The position numbers were made by a program, and so were the translations under genes. Below are positions 39,535-48,500 of a stretch of 64,000 nucleotides of DNA, piece after piece. This DNA is from Cellulomonas sp. JH27-2 (GTDB lineage: Bacteria; Actinomycetota; Actinomycetes; Actinomycetales; Cellulomonadaceae). Location of the stretch: contig NZ_JACYFR010000002.1 of assembly GCF_014837175.1 (NCBI RefSeq), positions 558,001 through 622,000 on the forward strand, in the 5' to 3' direction. The notes beneath the pieces are model-generated. The model was not told the DNA's origin, did not search any database, and saw only the letters and a program-made list of their open reading frames with translations. Each line of letters opens with the position of its first letter. The first letter of the stretch is position 1.

Positions 39535-41106
39535 GTGAGCTATCCGGGTGACGGCCGGCTGCCGGTCATCTACGTCCGCGGCTTCGCCGGTGGTCCGGCG
39601 GGCATCGACAACGCGGTCGGTGACCCGCTCTACGGCTTCAACGAGGGTTCGGTCCAGGTCCGGGTGGACGGCGCCGATCGCGCGGCGTTCCACCAGTTCG
39701 AGAGCCCGCTGCTGCGCCTCATCGGCGAGCACGGCTACCAGCTGCTGGTGCACGGCAACCAGGCGGCGTACCTGGCGGACCAGGAGGCCGGCTCGGTGCC
39801 GGCGGCGTCCATCTGGGTCCACCGCTTCTACGACGCGTTCGCTCCCGCGCTCACCAAGGACGCACCGGCGTTCTCGATCGAGTCCGCCGCCCGGTCGTTG
39901 CTCGACCTCGTGCTGCTGGTCCGCAAGCAGACCGGCGCCCCGCGCGTCTTCCTGGTGGCGCACTCCATGGGCGGCCTGGTGGTGCGCTCCATGATCCAGA
40001 AGGTCGCCGTCGAGGACGAGCACCTGGGCGGACGCCCCGACGCCGCTTCGGCGCTCGTCGACCGCGTCTTCACCTACGCGACGCCGCACGGCGGCATCGA
40101 GTTCGCGGTCGGGTTCGGGCTTCTGGAGAAGGTGCGCGACCTGACAGGCATCCAGGGGGCTGACATCTTCGGTCCCGCACGCATGCGCGAGTACCTGACG
40201 CCCTCGGGCGCCGTGACGGGAGCGTTCGACGCGACCGTGATGCCGGCGGACGGCTTCCCCCACGAGCGCCTCTTCTGCTTGGTCGGCACGGACTCGGACG
40301 ACTACGACGTCGCGAAGGGTCTGTCCGCGCGGGCCGTCGGCGCCCGCAGCGACGGGCTCGTGCAGATCGACAACGCGTACGTGCAGGGCACGCCGCGCGC
40401 GTTCGTGCACCGCAGCCACTCGGGCCGGTTCGGGATCGTCAACTCCGAGGAGGGGTACCAGAACCTGTCCCGGTTCCTGTTCGGCGACCTCGGGGTGGAG
40501 GCCACCCTGACCGGGTTGCGTCTCCCGGGCACGCCCGACGACGACACCGACTGGCAGCTCGAGGCGGCGCTCTCGATCCGCGGCCTGCCGGTCGTGCTGC
40601 ACGAGCAGAGCACGGCCCACCTGTGCCCGATCCAGATCGAGCGGCCCGCGACCGCCGACACCGCCGCCACTCCCCTCCCGCTGGTCCGCACGTACCTGTC
40701 GTCGCAGGCCACCCGACCGACGGACGCGTCGGGCGGCCGGGTCGCGACGATGCGCCACGTCCTGCGGCTGCGGCTGCTGTCGCTGCGCCGCCGCGGCGGG
40801 CTGCTGTCCTTCGCCGACCACCTCGAGCAGACCGCCGACTGGGAGGACACGCTGGTCGTCGACATCGGCCCGGACGCGACGGGCCGGCCGGCCACGTGGG
40901 GCGTCTGGGCGTCGTCGCTCCCCGGCGCGATCCGGGACTGGTCGCCGGACCCCGCGCACGACCCGCCGCTCGTCGACACCGAACCGGCCCCGGGCCACTG
41001 GCGCGTGAACGTGCCGGTGCCACCGGCCGCGCACGGCCTCCTCGGTGCGGCGGCCGGGGTCACGATCGAGGTCGTCGGGCGCTCGACCGCGGACCACGGC
41101 GCGTGA
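39535..41106 (+). CDS. Lipase-like alpha/beta hydrolase
   Basis: About 523 residues. The N-terminal hydrolase begins LPVIYVRGFAGGP and holds the nucleophile in VFLVAHSMGGLVVRSM (Ser144), as in PGAP1/lipase-class enzymes; FTYATPHGGIEF and the HRSHSGRFGIVN segment may supply further triad residues. The C-terminal 180 residues are beta-rich and of unknown type. No signal peptide is seen. GGAGGTG is 6 nt before the GTG at 39535. The stop overlaps the methyltransferase start (TGATG). Confidence 0.82.
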   Translation: MSYPGDGRLPVIYVRGFAGGPAGIDNAVGDPLYGFNEGSVQVRVDGADRAAFHQFESPLLRLIGEHGYQLLVHGNQAAYLADQEAGSVPAASIWVHRFYDAFAPALTKDAPAFSIESAARSLLDLVLLVRKQTGAPRVFLVAHSMGGLVVRSMIQKVAVEDEHLGGRPDAASALVDRVFTYATPHGGIEFAVGFGLLEKVRDLTGIQGADIFGPARMREYLTPSGAVTGAFDATVMPADGFPHERLFCLVGTDSDDYDVAKGLSARAVGARSDGLVQIDNAYVQGTPRAFVHRSHSGRFGIVNSEEGYQNLSRFLFGDLGVEATLTGLRLPGTPDDDTDWQLEAALSIRGLPVVLHEQSTAHLCPIQIERPATADTAATPLPLVRTYLSSQATRPTDASGGRVATMRHVLRLRLLSLRRRGGLLSFADHLEQTADWEDTLVVDIGPDATGRPATWGVWASSLPGAIRDWSPDPAHDPPLVDTEPAPGHWRVNVPVPPAAHGLLGAAAGVTIEVVGRSTADHGA

Positions 41107-42227
41107 TGGCGATGCCGGTCGGGTCGAGCGACCTGTTCGAGACGCCGGATCCGGGCGCCCCTGCCGACGTGTTCGCGACGCGCGTCGTCGCGGCGACCAT
41201 CGGGGCCGCCGAGACCCTCTCGATCTACCTGGGCAGGCGGCTCGGCTGGTACGACGACCTCGTGACGTACGGGCCCTCGACGTCCCGGGAGCTGGCCGAC
41301 CGCACCTCGAGCCAGGAGCGCTACGCGCGCGAGTGGCTCGAGCAGCAGGCCGTCAGCGGCTGGTTGGCGGTCGACGACGTGGCCGCGCCGGCGACCGCCC
41401 GCCGGTACCACCTGCCGCCGGGTGCCGCCGAAGCGCTGACGGACGTCGACAGCCTGGCGTTCACCGCGCCGGCAGCCGGGATCGCGGTTGCCGCAGGTCG
41501 ACGCATCGACGACCTCGCAGCCGCCTACCGCGACGGCGGCGGGGTGAGCTGGTCACAGCTCGGTCCGGACGCGCGCGAGGCCCAGGCCGCGTTCAACCGG
41601 CCCATGCTCCTGCACGAGCTGGCCCAGGAGATCGTCCCGCAGCTCCCGTACCTGCACGCCGCCCTCGTCCGTGGCGCTCGGGTGGCGGACGTCGGCTGCG
41701 GCGAGGGCTGGTCCGCCATCGGGCTCGCGCGCGCGTTCGAGCGCGCCACGGTCGAGGGGTTCGATCTCGACGAGCCGTCGGTGACCGCCGCGTCGGCGCA
41801 CGCGGCCGACGCCGGCGTCGCCGACCGGGTCCGCTTCTCGGCCGTCGACGCGGCCGACATCGCCGCCGACGCTCATGGATCCTTCGACGTCGTGACCGCG
41901 TTCGAGTGCGTCCACGACCTGCCCGACCCTGTGGCCGTGCTTCGGACCATGCGTTCGATGGTTCGGCCCGACGGCTACGTGCTGGTCATGGACGAGCGGA
42001 CCGCGGATCGGTTCACGGCCCCCGCCGGTCCGGTCGAGCGACTGCTGTACGGGTACTCGCTGCTGTGCTGCCTGCCCGACGGGCTCTCGACCCCGGGCAG
42101 CGTCGGGACCGGGACCGTCATGCGGCCCGGCCTCCTGGCGCGGTACGCGGCCGACGCCGGTTTCGACCACCTCGAGGTGCTGCCGATCGAGCACGAGTTC
42201 TTCCGGTTCTACCGGCTGCACCCGTGA
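41106..42227 (+). CDS. Class I SAM-dependent methyltransferase with N-terminal HTH-like domain
   Basis: The 373-residue product has an N-terminal winged-helix-like dimerisation region (LVTYGPSTSRELADRTSSQERYAREWLEQQ) and a SAM fold: ARVADVGCGEGWSAIGLARAF (motif I), VEGFDLDEPSV, FDVVTAFECVHDLPDP and GYVLVMDERT. This arrangement resembles small-molecule O-methyltransferases of the COQ5/rebM-like type. The substrate is unknown. The ATG at 41106 overlaps the lipase stop. Its own stop lies 1 bp from the converging antiporter stop. Confidence 0.87.
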   Translation: MAMPVGSSDLFETPDPGAPADVFATRVVAATIGAAETLSIYLGRRLGWYDDLVTYGPSTSRELADRTSSQERYAREWLEQQAVSGWLAVDDVAAPATARRYHLPPGAAEALTDVDSLAFTAPAAGIAVAAGRRIDDLAAAYRDGGGVSWSQLGPDAREAQAAFNRPMLLHELAQEIVPQLPYLHAALVRGARVADVGCGEGWSAIGLARAFERATVEGFDLDEPSVTAASAHAADAGVADRVRFSAVDAADIAADAHGSFDVVTAFECVHDLPDPVAVLRTMRSMVRPDGYVLVMDERTADRFTAPAGPVERLLYGYSLLCCLPDGLSTPGSVGTGTVMRPGLLARYAADAGFDHLEVLPIEHEFFRFYRLHP

Positions 42228-43973
42228 TCAGTCGTCGGCCATCCCGGCCCCGCCCTTGAGTTCGGCGCTGATCTGGTCGGCGTCCAGGACGTCGAGCGCG
42301 GAGGTGAGGGCCGCCGAGCTGAACGTGCCGATCGAGCGCGCCTCGAGCAGCGCGGCGCGCTGCGCGGCGATGATCGCCAGCCGCAGCTCGAGCACCTGGG
42401 CGTTGATCTGCCGCGACTTCTCCTGCAGCTCCTCGGCCTGCTCCATGCGCGCCTGCCGTCGCGCCCGCTCCAGCACCCGCGGGTGGTACTCGGTGCCGTC
42501 CGCGCGACGCAGCAGCGGGTCGTCGACCACGCCCGCGGCGGCGTCCGCCAGGGCCGACATCAGGGCCGACCTCTCGTCGCCCTCCTCCTGCGCGGCGCCG
42601 CCGACGCCCAGCCGCCGGACGACCCACGGCAGCGTGCCTCCCTGGATCAGCAGGCTCCCGGCGGCCGCCGTGAACGCGACGAGCACCAGCAGCGGGCGCT
42701 GCGGCGTGCTGGTCGGCAGCGTCAGGGCGGCCGCGACCGTGACCGCACCACGCATCCCCGCCCAGACCAGGACCACGCCGTCGCGCCCGGTCAGCGGCTG
42801 CGCGGCCAGGTAGTCGACGTCCGCCAGCTGCTGCGCGACCCGCTTGGTCCAGTCGCGCTGGCGCCGGCCGGCGCGGTCCGGGTCGCCGAGTCTGATCCGC
42901 TCCTCGTGGCCCCTGCGCCGTACCTGCTCCTCGTAGCGCGCCGCCGCGTCGCGCACCCGTGCGCGCTCGGCCTCGGGGTCGATCCGCTTCCCACTCCCGA
43001 CGAGGAGCACGACCGCGACGTAGACGCTGCGCAGCAGCAGGGCGACGACGACCGCCACCGCGCCCATCCACACGGCCAGCCAGATCGAGTCGTGCTCGTC
43101 GCGGACCTCGTCGACGAGGCCGAACAGCTGCAGCCCCATCGTCAGGAAGACGCCGCCCTCGAGGACGACCTCGATGGTCGACCAGTTCGAGGTCTCGGCC
43201 AGCCGGTCCTGGGCGCGCAGGTACCGGGCCGATCCCTGGCCGGTGATCAGCCCGGCGGTGACCGCGGCGACCAAGCCGGACGCGCCGAAGTGCTCCGCCG
43301 GCGCGAAGGCGACGAAGGGCGCGACGAACGAGATCGCGGTGGACGCGGCGGCATCGTGGAGCGCCGACCGGACGCGCAGGTTCAGGACACCGACGACCGC
43401 ACCGATCGCGACCGCGATGACGATCGAGCGCAGGAAGTCGCCCGCGACACCCCACAGCGAGACCGAGCCGGCGATCGCCGCGACCGCCGAACGGAGGATG
43501 ACCAGCGCGGACGCGTCGTTGAGCAGACTCTCGCCCTCGAGCACCGTGACGACGCGCGGCGCGACCCCGAGGCGTTTGACGATCGTCGTGGCGACGGCGT
43601 CGGTCGGCGAGACGACGGCGCCCAGCGCGATGCCGGTCGCGAGGTTGATGCCGGGCAGCAGCCACGCGAAAACCAGGCCGAGCGCCACGGAGGTGAGCAC
43701 GACGAGCGAGACGGACAGACCGCCGATCGTCCCGAAGTCGCGGCGGAAGTCCATGGTCGGCATCGAGACGGCCGCGGAGTAGAGCAGGGGCGGCAGGACG
43801 CCCGCGAGGATCCACTCCGGGTCGATCTCCACCGCGCCGACGAAGGGAAGGAAGCTGACGAGGACGCCGAGCGCGACCAGGAGCAGCGGCGGTGCGACGC
43901 CGATGCGTCGGGCGAGCGCGTTCGCGGCCACGACGGCGATGACGCCCGCCGAGACGACCAGTGCCGGATCCAT
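42228..43973 (-). CDS. CPA1-family Na+/H+ antiporter
   Basis: The 581-residue protein has about 11-12 hydrophobic helices in the first 470 residues. CPA1 hallmarks are VSPTDAVATTIVKRLG, EGESLLNDASALVI (ND motif) and GMRGAVTVAAALTLP. A hydrophilic insertion of about 70 residues between helices, and a cytosolic coiled-coil tail (RMEQAEELQEKSRQINAQVLELRLAI), resemble the YjcE-like branch. It exchanges Na+ or K+ for H+. GGGGGAGGA precedes the ATG at 43973. The CrcB pair lies just upstream. Confidence 0.92.
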   Translation of the reverse strand: MDPALVVSAGVIAVVAANALARRIGVAPPLLLVALGVLVSFLPFVGAVEIDPEWILAGVLPPLLYSAAVSMPTMDFRRDFGTIGGLSVSLVVLTSVALGLVFAWLLPGINLATGIALGAVVSPTDAVATTIVKRLGVAPRVVTVLEGESLLNDASALVILRSAVAAIAGSVSLWGVAGDFLRSIVIAVAIGAVVGVLNLRVRSALHDAAASTAISFVAPFVAFAPAEHFGASGLVAAVTAGLITGQGSARYLRAQDRLAETSNWSTIEVVLEGGVFLTMGLQLFGLVDEVRDEHDSIWLAVWMGAVAVVVALLLRSVYVAVVLLVGSGKRIDPEAERARVRDAAARYEEQVRRRGHEERIRLGDPDRAGRRQRDWTKRVAQQLADVDYLAAQPLTGRDGVVLVWAGMRGAVTVAAALTLPTSTPQRPLLVLVAFTAAAGSLLIQGGTLPWVVRRLGVGGAAQEEGDERSALMSALADAAAGVVDDPLLRRADGTEYHPRVLERARRQARMEQAEELQEKSRQINAQVLELRLAIIAAQRAALLEARSIGTFSSAALTSALDVLDADQISAELKGGAGMADD

Positions 43974-44040
43974 CAGTCCTCCCCCGTGTCCGGTTCGATC
44001 CTGCCGCAGATCAGGGGCCCGCGGGGGGTCTCGTCGGAGG

Positions 44041-44415
44041 TCAGGAGCCCAGGTTCGCGGCCAGGACGTAGCCCAGGGTCACGGCGAGGACGGTCAGCAG
44101 CAGCGTGCCGAGGGCGTTCGCGGCGGCACGGCGGTAGGCACCTTGCTGCGCGAGCCGCACCGTCTCGACGGTCGCGGTGGAGAAGGTCGTGAACCCGCCG
44201 CAAAAGCCGGTCGCGGCAGCCGTGTAGGCGTCGGCCGAGATCGCGCCGGACGCCAGGGCACCCGCGAGGATGCCGATCAGCAGTGAGCCCGCGACGTTGA
44301 TGCCGATCGTGGACCACGGCAGCCTTGTCGTCCAGCGAGCCCGCACCCATCCGTCGGTGGTGAAGCGGGCCGCGGCGCCCAGGCCGCCCAGCGCCCCGAC
44401 CAGGACGAGGATCAT
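44041..44415 (-). CDS. crcB: Fluoride channel CrcB/Fluc, subunit 2
   Basis: The 124-residue membrane protein has four helices. Fluc signatures are GALGGLGAAARF at the N-terminus, WSTIGINVAGSLLIGILAG with the pore Asn, and GFCGGFTTFSTATVE with both phenylalanines. It exports fluoride as a dual-topology dimer. Its start overlaps the stop of the preceding crcB by 4 bp (ATGA), so the two probably form a heterodimer. I see no fluoride riboswitch upstream. Confidence 0.93.
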   Translation of the reverse strand: MILVLVGALGGLGAAARFTTDGWVRARWTTRLPWSTIGINVAGSLLIGILAGALASGAISADAYTAAATGFCGGFTTFSTATVETVRLAQQGAYRRAAANALGTLLLTVLAVTLGYVLAANLGS

Positions 44416-44855
44416 CGGTCAGGTCCCTGCTCGTCGGGCTCGGGGACGGCCGTCGCCCGACGAGCGCCGAGCAGGATCCCGCCGGTCGCTGCCGCGGTCC
44501 CGACCACGACGGTCGTCAGTCCGTAGGCACAGGCCGCACCCACTCGGCCGTCGGACCACAGGCCGTGGATCTCCAGGGCCAACGCGGAGTAGGTCGTGAA
44601 CCCGCCCAGGACCCCGGTGCCCAGTGCCAGGCGCAGCGCGCGCCGCCGCCGGTCCTCGGTGCCGGCGCGGACGAGCGCCTCGAGCAGCATTCCCAGCAGG
44701 AACGCGCCGACGACGTTCTCCACGAACGTGCCGACGGGGATGCCGTCGTGCGGAGGGAGCGCGTGGCTCACCCCGTAGCGCGCGATGCTGCCCACCGCTC
44801 CCCCGGCCGCGACCAGCGCGATCAGCGTCGGGTCGGCGTGGTGGCGGGCGCTCAC
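44412..44855 (-). CDS. crcB: Fluoride channel CrcB/Fluc, subunit 1
   Basis: The 147-residue CrcB paralogue has VAAGGAVGSIARYGV, PVGTFVENVVGAFLLGMLLE with the pore Asn, and GVLGGFTTYSALALE, where the second pore Phe is Tyr. The extra C-terminal residues (RRATAVPEPDEQGPDR) are cytosolic. The GTG at 44855 lies 6 nt after TAGCAT, fitting a leaderless transcript. The altered aromatic residue suggests that one pore of a heterodimer may be weaker. Confidence 0.92.
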   Translation of the reverse strand: MSARHHADPTLIALVAAGGAVGSIARYGVSHALPPHDGIPVGTFVENVVGAFLLGMLLEALVRAGTEDRRRRALRLALGTGVLGGFTTYSALALEIHGLWSDGRVGAACAYGLTTVVVGTAAATGGILLGARRATAVPEPDEQGPDR

Positions 44856-44861
44856 GCGGCG

Positions 44862-44867
44862 ATGCTA
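44862..44867 (-). promoter_or_regulatory. -10 element of the leaderless crcB promoter
   Basis: TAGCAT on the minus strand lies 6 nt before the GTG at 44855. Confidence 0.5.
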
Positions 44868-44946
44868 CGCGAGCGCCCCGCGGGCGGGTCGCGCCCGTCC
44901 GCGGCCCGCGGGCCGGCCCGCACGCCCACCTGTCGGCGGTCGGGGT

Positions 44947-44952
44947 TAGTGT
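44947..44952 (+). promoter_or_regulatory. -10 element of the leaderless AAA-VWA promoter
   Basis: TAGTGT lies 6 nt before the GTG at 44959, with no ribosome-binding site. Confidence 0.5.
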
Positions 44953-44958
44953 CGAACG

Positions 44959-46344
44959 GTGACACATCCTGATGTGGCGACCGTGGGACAGCTCCGCGCG
45001 ACGGGGCACGTCCTCAAGACGGTCCGGACCGAGATCCGAGACAACCTGCTGGCCGCGCTGCGCGACGGCCGCGACCCGTGGCCGGGCATCCACGGCTTCG
45101 ACCAGACGGTCGTGCCGCAGCTCGAGCGCGCGCTGCTCGCGGGGCACGACGTCGTCCTGCTCGGAGAACGCGGCCAGGGCAAGACCCGCGTCCTGCGCAC
45201 GCTCTCCGGGCTGCTCGACGAGTGGTCGCCCGTGATCGAGGGGTCGGAGATCGGCGAGCACCCGTACGAGCCGATCACGGCGGCGAGCCGGCGCCGGGCC
45301 GCCGAGCTGGGCGACGACCTGCCGGTGACGTGGCGGCACCGCGACGAGCGGTACGTCGAGAAGCTGGCGACGCCGGACACGAGCGTCGCGGACCTCATCG
45401 GGGACGTGGACCCCATGAAGGTGGCCGAGGGGCGGGCGCTCGGGGACCCGGAGACCATCCACTTCGGGCTGGTGCCTCGCAGCCACCGAGGCATCGTCGC
45501 GCTCAACGAGCTCCCCGACCTGGCCGAGCGCATCCAGGTGTCGCTGCTCAACGTGATGGAGGAGCGGGACATCCAGATCCGTGGCTACGTGCTGCGGCTG
45601 CCGCTCGACGTGCTCGTCGTGGCGAGCGCCAACCCGGAGGACTACACCAACCGCGGCCGCATCATCACGCCCCTCAAGGACCGGTTCGGCGCGGAGATCC
45701 GCACCCACTACCCGACCGAGCTCGCCGACGAGGTCGCGGTGGTGCGCCAGGAGGCGGACCTGGTCGCCGACGTCCCCGACCACCTCGTGGAGATCCTGGC
45801 CCGCTTCACCCGGGCGCTGCGCTCGTCGAGCGCGGTGGACCAGCGCAGCGGCGTCAGCGCCCGCTTCACGATCGCGGGTGCCGAGACGATCGCGGCGGCT
45901 GCGCTGCACCGCGCGACCAAGCAGGGCGAGCCGCGGGCCGTGGCCCGGCCCGTCGACCTCGAGACCGCAGTCGACGTGCTGGCGGGCAAGATCGAGTTCG
46001 AGGCGGGTGAGGAGGGCCGCGAGGACGAGATCCTCGAGCACCTGCTGCGCACCGCGACGGCCGAGACCGTCCGCGCCCACCTCGGTGGCCTGGACCTGGG
46101 GCTTCTGGTCGACGCCATCGAGGGCGGCGCGATGGTGAGCACCGGCGAGCAGGTCACCGCGCGCGACGTGCTCGCGGCGCTGCCGTCGCTCGGCGAGTCC
46201 GAGCTGTACGACCAGATCTGCGACCGCCTGGGTGCGCACGACGACGGTCAGCGGGCCGGCGCGATCGAGCTCGCGCTGGAGGGGCTGTACCTGTCCCGGC
46301 GGCTCAGCAAGGAGTCCGGCGACGGCGAGACGATCTACGGATAG
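44959..46344 (+). CDS. AAA+ ATPase, magnesium-chelatase ChlI/MoxR-like
   Basis: The 461-residue ATPase has Walker A LLGERGQGKTRVL, a Walker B-like GIVALNELPDL where the usual Asp-Glu reads Asn-Glu, sensor region VVASANPEDYTNRGRIITPLKDRFGAEIRTHYP and a helical lid. It matches the ChlI-like partner of VWA proteins; such pairs remodel or insert cofactors into target enzymes. The VWA gene follows after 55 bp. The target is unknown; no chelatase large subunit or metalloenzyme operon is nearby. Confidence 0.88.
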   Translation: MTHPDVATVGQLRATGHVLKTVRTEIRDNLLAALRDGRDPWPGIHGFDQTVVPQLERALLAGHDVVLLGERGQGKTRVLRTLSGLLDEWSPVIEGSEIGEHPYEPITAASRRRAAELGDDLPVTWRHRDERYVEKLATPDTSVADLIGDVDPMKVAEGRALGDPETIHFGLVPRSHRGIVALNELPDLAERIQVSLLNVMEERDIQIRGYVLRLPLDVLVVASANPEDYTNRGRIITPLKDRFGAEIRTHYPTELADEVAVVRQEADLVADVPDHLVEILARFTRALRSSSAVDQRSGVSARFTIAGAETIAAAALHRATKQGEPRAVARPVDLETAVDVLAGKIEFEAGEEGREDEILEHLLRTATAETVRAHLGGLDLGLLVDAIEGGAMVSTGEQVTARDVLAALPSLGESELYDQICDRLGAHDDGQRAGAIELALEGLYLSRRLSKESGDGETIYG

Positions 46345-46399
46345 GGGCCGCCTGGTGGACAGCTCGAGAGGAACGGACTCATGAGGGGCGGGCGCTGAG

Positions 46400-48436
46400 A
46401 TGGTGCGGACCAACCGCCGGCTCGCCCGGCGTTCCCGCTACACGTCCTACGTCGACGGGCCGGACCCGCTCGCGCCTCCGCTCGACCTGTCCGAGGCCCT
46501 CGACGCCATCGGCGAGGACGTCATGGCGGGGTCGTCGGTCGAGGCGGCGATGCGCGAGTTCCTGCGCCGCGGCGGCCGGGAGCAGACCGGGCTCGACGAG
46601 CTCGCGCGGCGCGTGGCCGAGCGGCGCCGCGAGCTGACCGCGAACAACAACCTGGACGGCACCCTCCAGGAGGTCAGGCGGCTCCTCGACAGCGCGGTGC
46701 TCGCCGAGCGCAAGCAGCTCGCGCGCGACGTCGACATGGACGAGGGCGACCGGGCACTGGCGCAGATGCAGCTCGACAACCTCCCGCCCTCCCCCGCCGC
46801 GGCGGTCAGCGAGCTGAACGGCTACGACTGGCGCAGCGCGGACGCCCGCCGCGACTTCGAGGCGATCAAGGACGTGCTGGGCCGCGAGCTGCTCGAGCAA
46901 CGGTTCGAGGGCATGAAGCAGGCGCTGGAGGGGGCCACGGACGACGACCGCGCCGCGATGGGCGCGATGCTCGACGCCCTCAACGACCTGCTGGACGCGC
47001 ACCGGCGCGGTGAGGACACCACCGACCAGTTCGACGCGTTCATGGCCGAGCACGGCGACTTCTTCCCCGACCGGCCCGGGTCGGTCGAGGAGCTCCTGGA
47101 CTCCCTGGCCCAGCGGGCGGCGGCCGCGCAGCGGATGCGCAGCTCGATGAGCGCCGAGCAGCGCGCCGAGCTCGATGCGCTGGCGGCGCAGGCGTTCGGG
47201 TCGTCCGACCTCATGGACGCCTTGGACCGGATGGACCAGAACCTGCGCGCCCTGCGCCCCGGTGAGGACTGGTCGGGCTCGCAGCGCATGGACGGCGAGA
47301 ACGCGCTGGGGCTCGGCGACGGCACCGGTGTCTTCCAGGACCTGGCAGACCTCGACGCGCTCGCGGAGCAGCTGGCCCAGTCCTACCAGGGCTCGCAGCT
47401 CGACGACCTCGACCTGGACCGGCTCGCGCGCCAGCTCGGGGCGGACGCCGCCGTCGACGCCCGGACGCTGCAGCGGCTGGAGCGCGAGCTGCGCCGGTCC
47501 GGCGTGCTGCGGCGAGACACGGACGGCCGCCTCGCGCTGACCCCGAAGGCGATGCGGCTGCTCGGCAAGGAGATCCTGCGCGCCGTCGCGGACACCGTCT
47601 CGGGCCGTCAGGGCGGGCACGACGTACGCCGCGCAGGGTCGGCGGGTGAGCTTTCCGGGGCCACCCGCGAGTGGGCGTTCGGCGACACCGAGCCGTGGGA
47701 CGTCACGCGCACGCTGACCAACGCGCTGGTCCGGGGCGGCGCGACCGGCGGGCGGGTCAGGCTCGAGATCGGTGACGTCGAGGTGGCGGAGACCGAGGCA
47801 CGCACGCAGGCCTGCGTCGCGCTGCTGGTCGACACGTCGTTCTCGATGGCGATGGAGGGGCGCTGGGTCCCGATGAAGCGCACGACGCTGGCGCTGCACA
47901 CGCTCGTGACCAGCCGGTTCCGCGGCGACGACCTGCAGCTCATCGCCTTCGGGCGCACCGCTTCGGTGACGGGTGTCGACGAGCTCGTCGGGCTGGACGC
48001 CACGTGGGACAAGGGCACGAACCTGCACCACGCGCTGCTGCTGGCCAACCGCCACTTCCGCAAGCACCCGAACGCGCAGCCCGTCCTGCTGATCGTCACC
48101 GACGGCGAGCCGACGTCCCACCTGGAGCCGGACGGCCACGTGTTCTTCGACTACCCGCCGCACCCGACGACGATCGCCCTGTCGATCCGCGAGCTCGACG
48201 CCTCGATGCGGCTGGGCGCCCGGACCACGTTCTTCCGCCTGGGCGACGACCCGGGCCTCGCGCGGTTCATCGACGCCATGGCCCGCCGCGTGGGCGGCAC
48301 GGTGGTGTCCCCGGAGGCGGACGACCTGAGCGCGGCCGTCATCGGCTCCTACCTGGGCTCGCGCGACAACGGCGCGCGCGGGCGGTGGGGCGACGACGAC
48401 CCGATGGCCGGCCCGCAGCGCAGCTGGTGGCGCTGA
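46400..48436 (+). CDS. VWA-domain protein partnered with the AAA+ ATPase
   Basis: About 678 residues. The first 450 are helical and charged (LAEALDAIGE-like and DLDALAEQLAQSYQ segments). The C-terminal VWA domain carries the MIDAS motif ALLVDTSFSMAMEG (DxSxS), with KRTTLALHTLVTSRFRGDDLQLIAFG, a conserved TNLHHALLLANRHF threonine and VTDGEPTSH. This is the ChlD/CoxE-like partner that couples ATPase motion to a substrate protein. No signal peptide or membrane segment is seen. It should be co-transcribed with the ATPase. Confidence 0.9.
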   Translation: MVRTNRRLARRSRYTSYVDGPDPLAPPLDLSEALDAIGEDVMAGSSVEAAMREFLRRGGREQTGLDELARRVAERRRELTANNNLDGTLQEVRRLLDSAVLAERKQLARDVDMDEGDRALAQMQLDNLPPSPAAAVSELNGYDWRSADARRDFEAIKDVLGRELLEQRFEGMKQALEGATDDDRAAMGAMLDALNDLLDAHRRGEDTTDQFDAFMAEHGDFFPDRPGSVEELLDSLAQRAAAAQRMRSSMSAEQRAELDALAAQAFGSSDLMDALDRMDQNLRALRPGEDWSGSQRMDGENALGLGDGTGVFQDLADLDALAEQLAQSYQGSQLDDLDLDRLARQLGADAAVDARTLQRLERELRRSGVLRRDTDGRLALTPKAMRLLGKEILRAVADTVSGRQGGHDVRRAGSAGELSGATREWAFGDTEPWDVTRTLTNALVRGGATGGRVRLEIGDVEVAETEARTQACVALLVDTSFSMAMEGRWVPMKRTTLALHTLVTSRFRGDDLQLIAFGRTASVTGVDELVGLDATWDKGTNLHHALLLANRHFRKHPNAQPVLLIVTDGEPTSHLEPDGHVFFDYPPHPTTIALSIRELDASMRLGARTTFFRLGDDPGLARFIDAMARRVGGTVVSPEADDLSAAVIGSYLGSRDNGARGRWGDDDPMAGPQRSWWR

Positions 48437-48500
48437 CGCGCGCCGACGTCTCGGCGGTGCGCGGGCTGCGGCGCGCGAGGTTCGGGACCGCGAGCGGCGC

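Noticed and set aside
44856..44958. Fluoride riboswitch upstream of crcB
   Set aside because: No crcB-motif conserved segments are visible, and the start lies 6 nt after a -10 box, leaving no leader.
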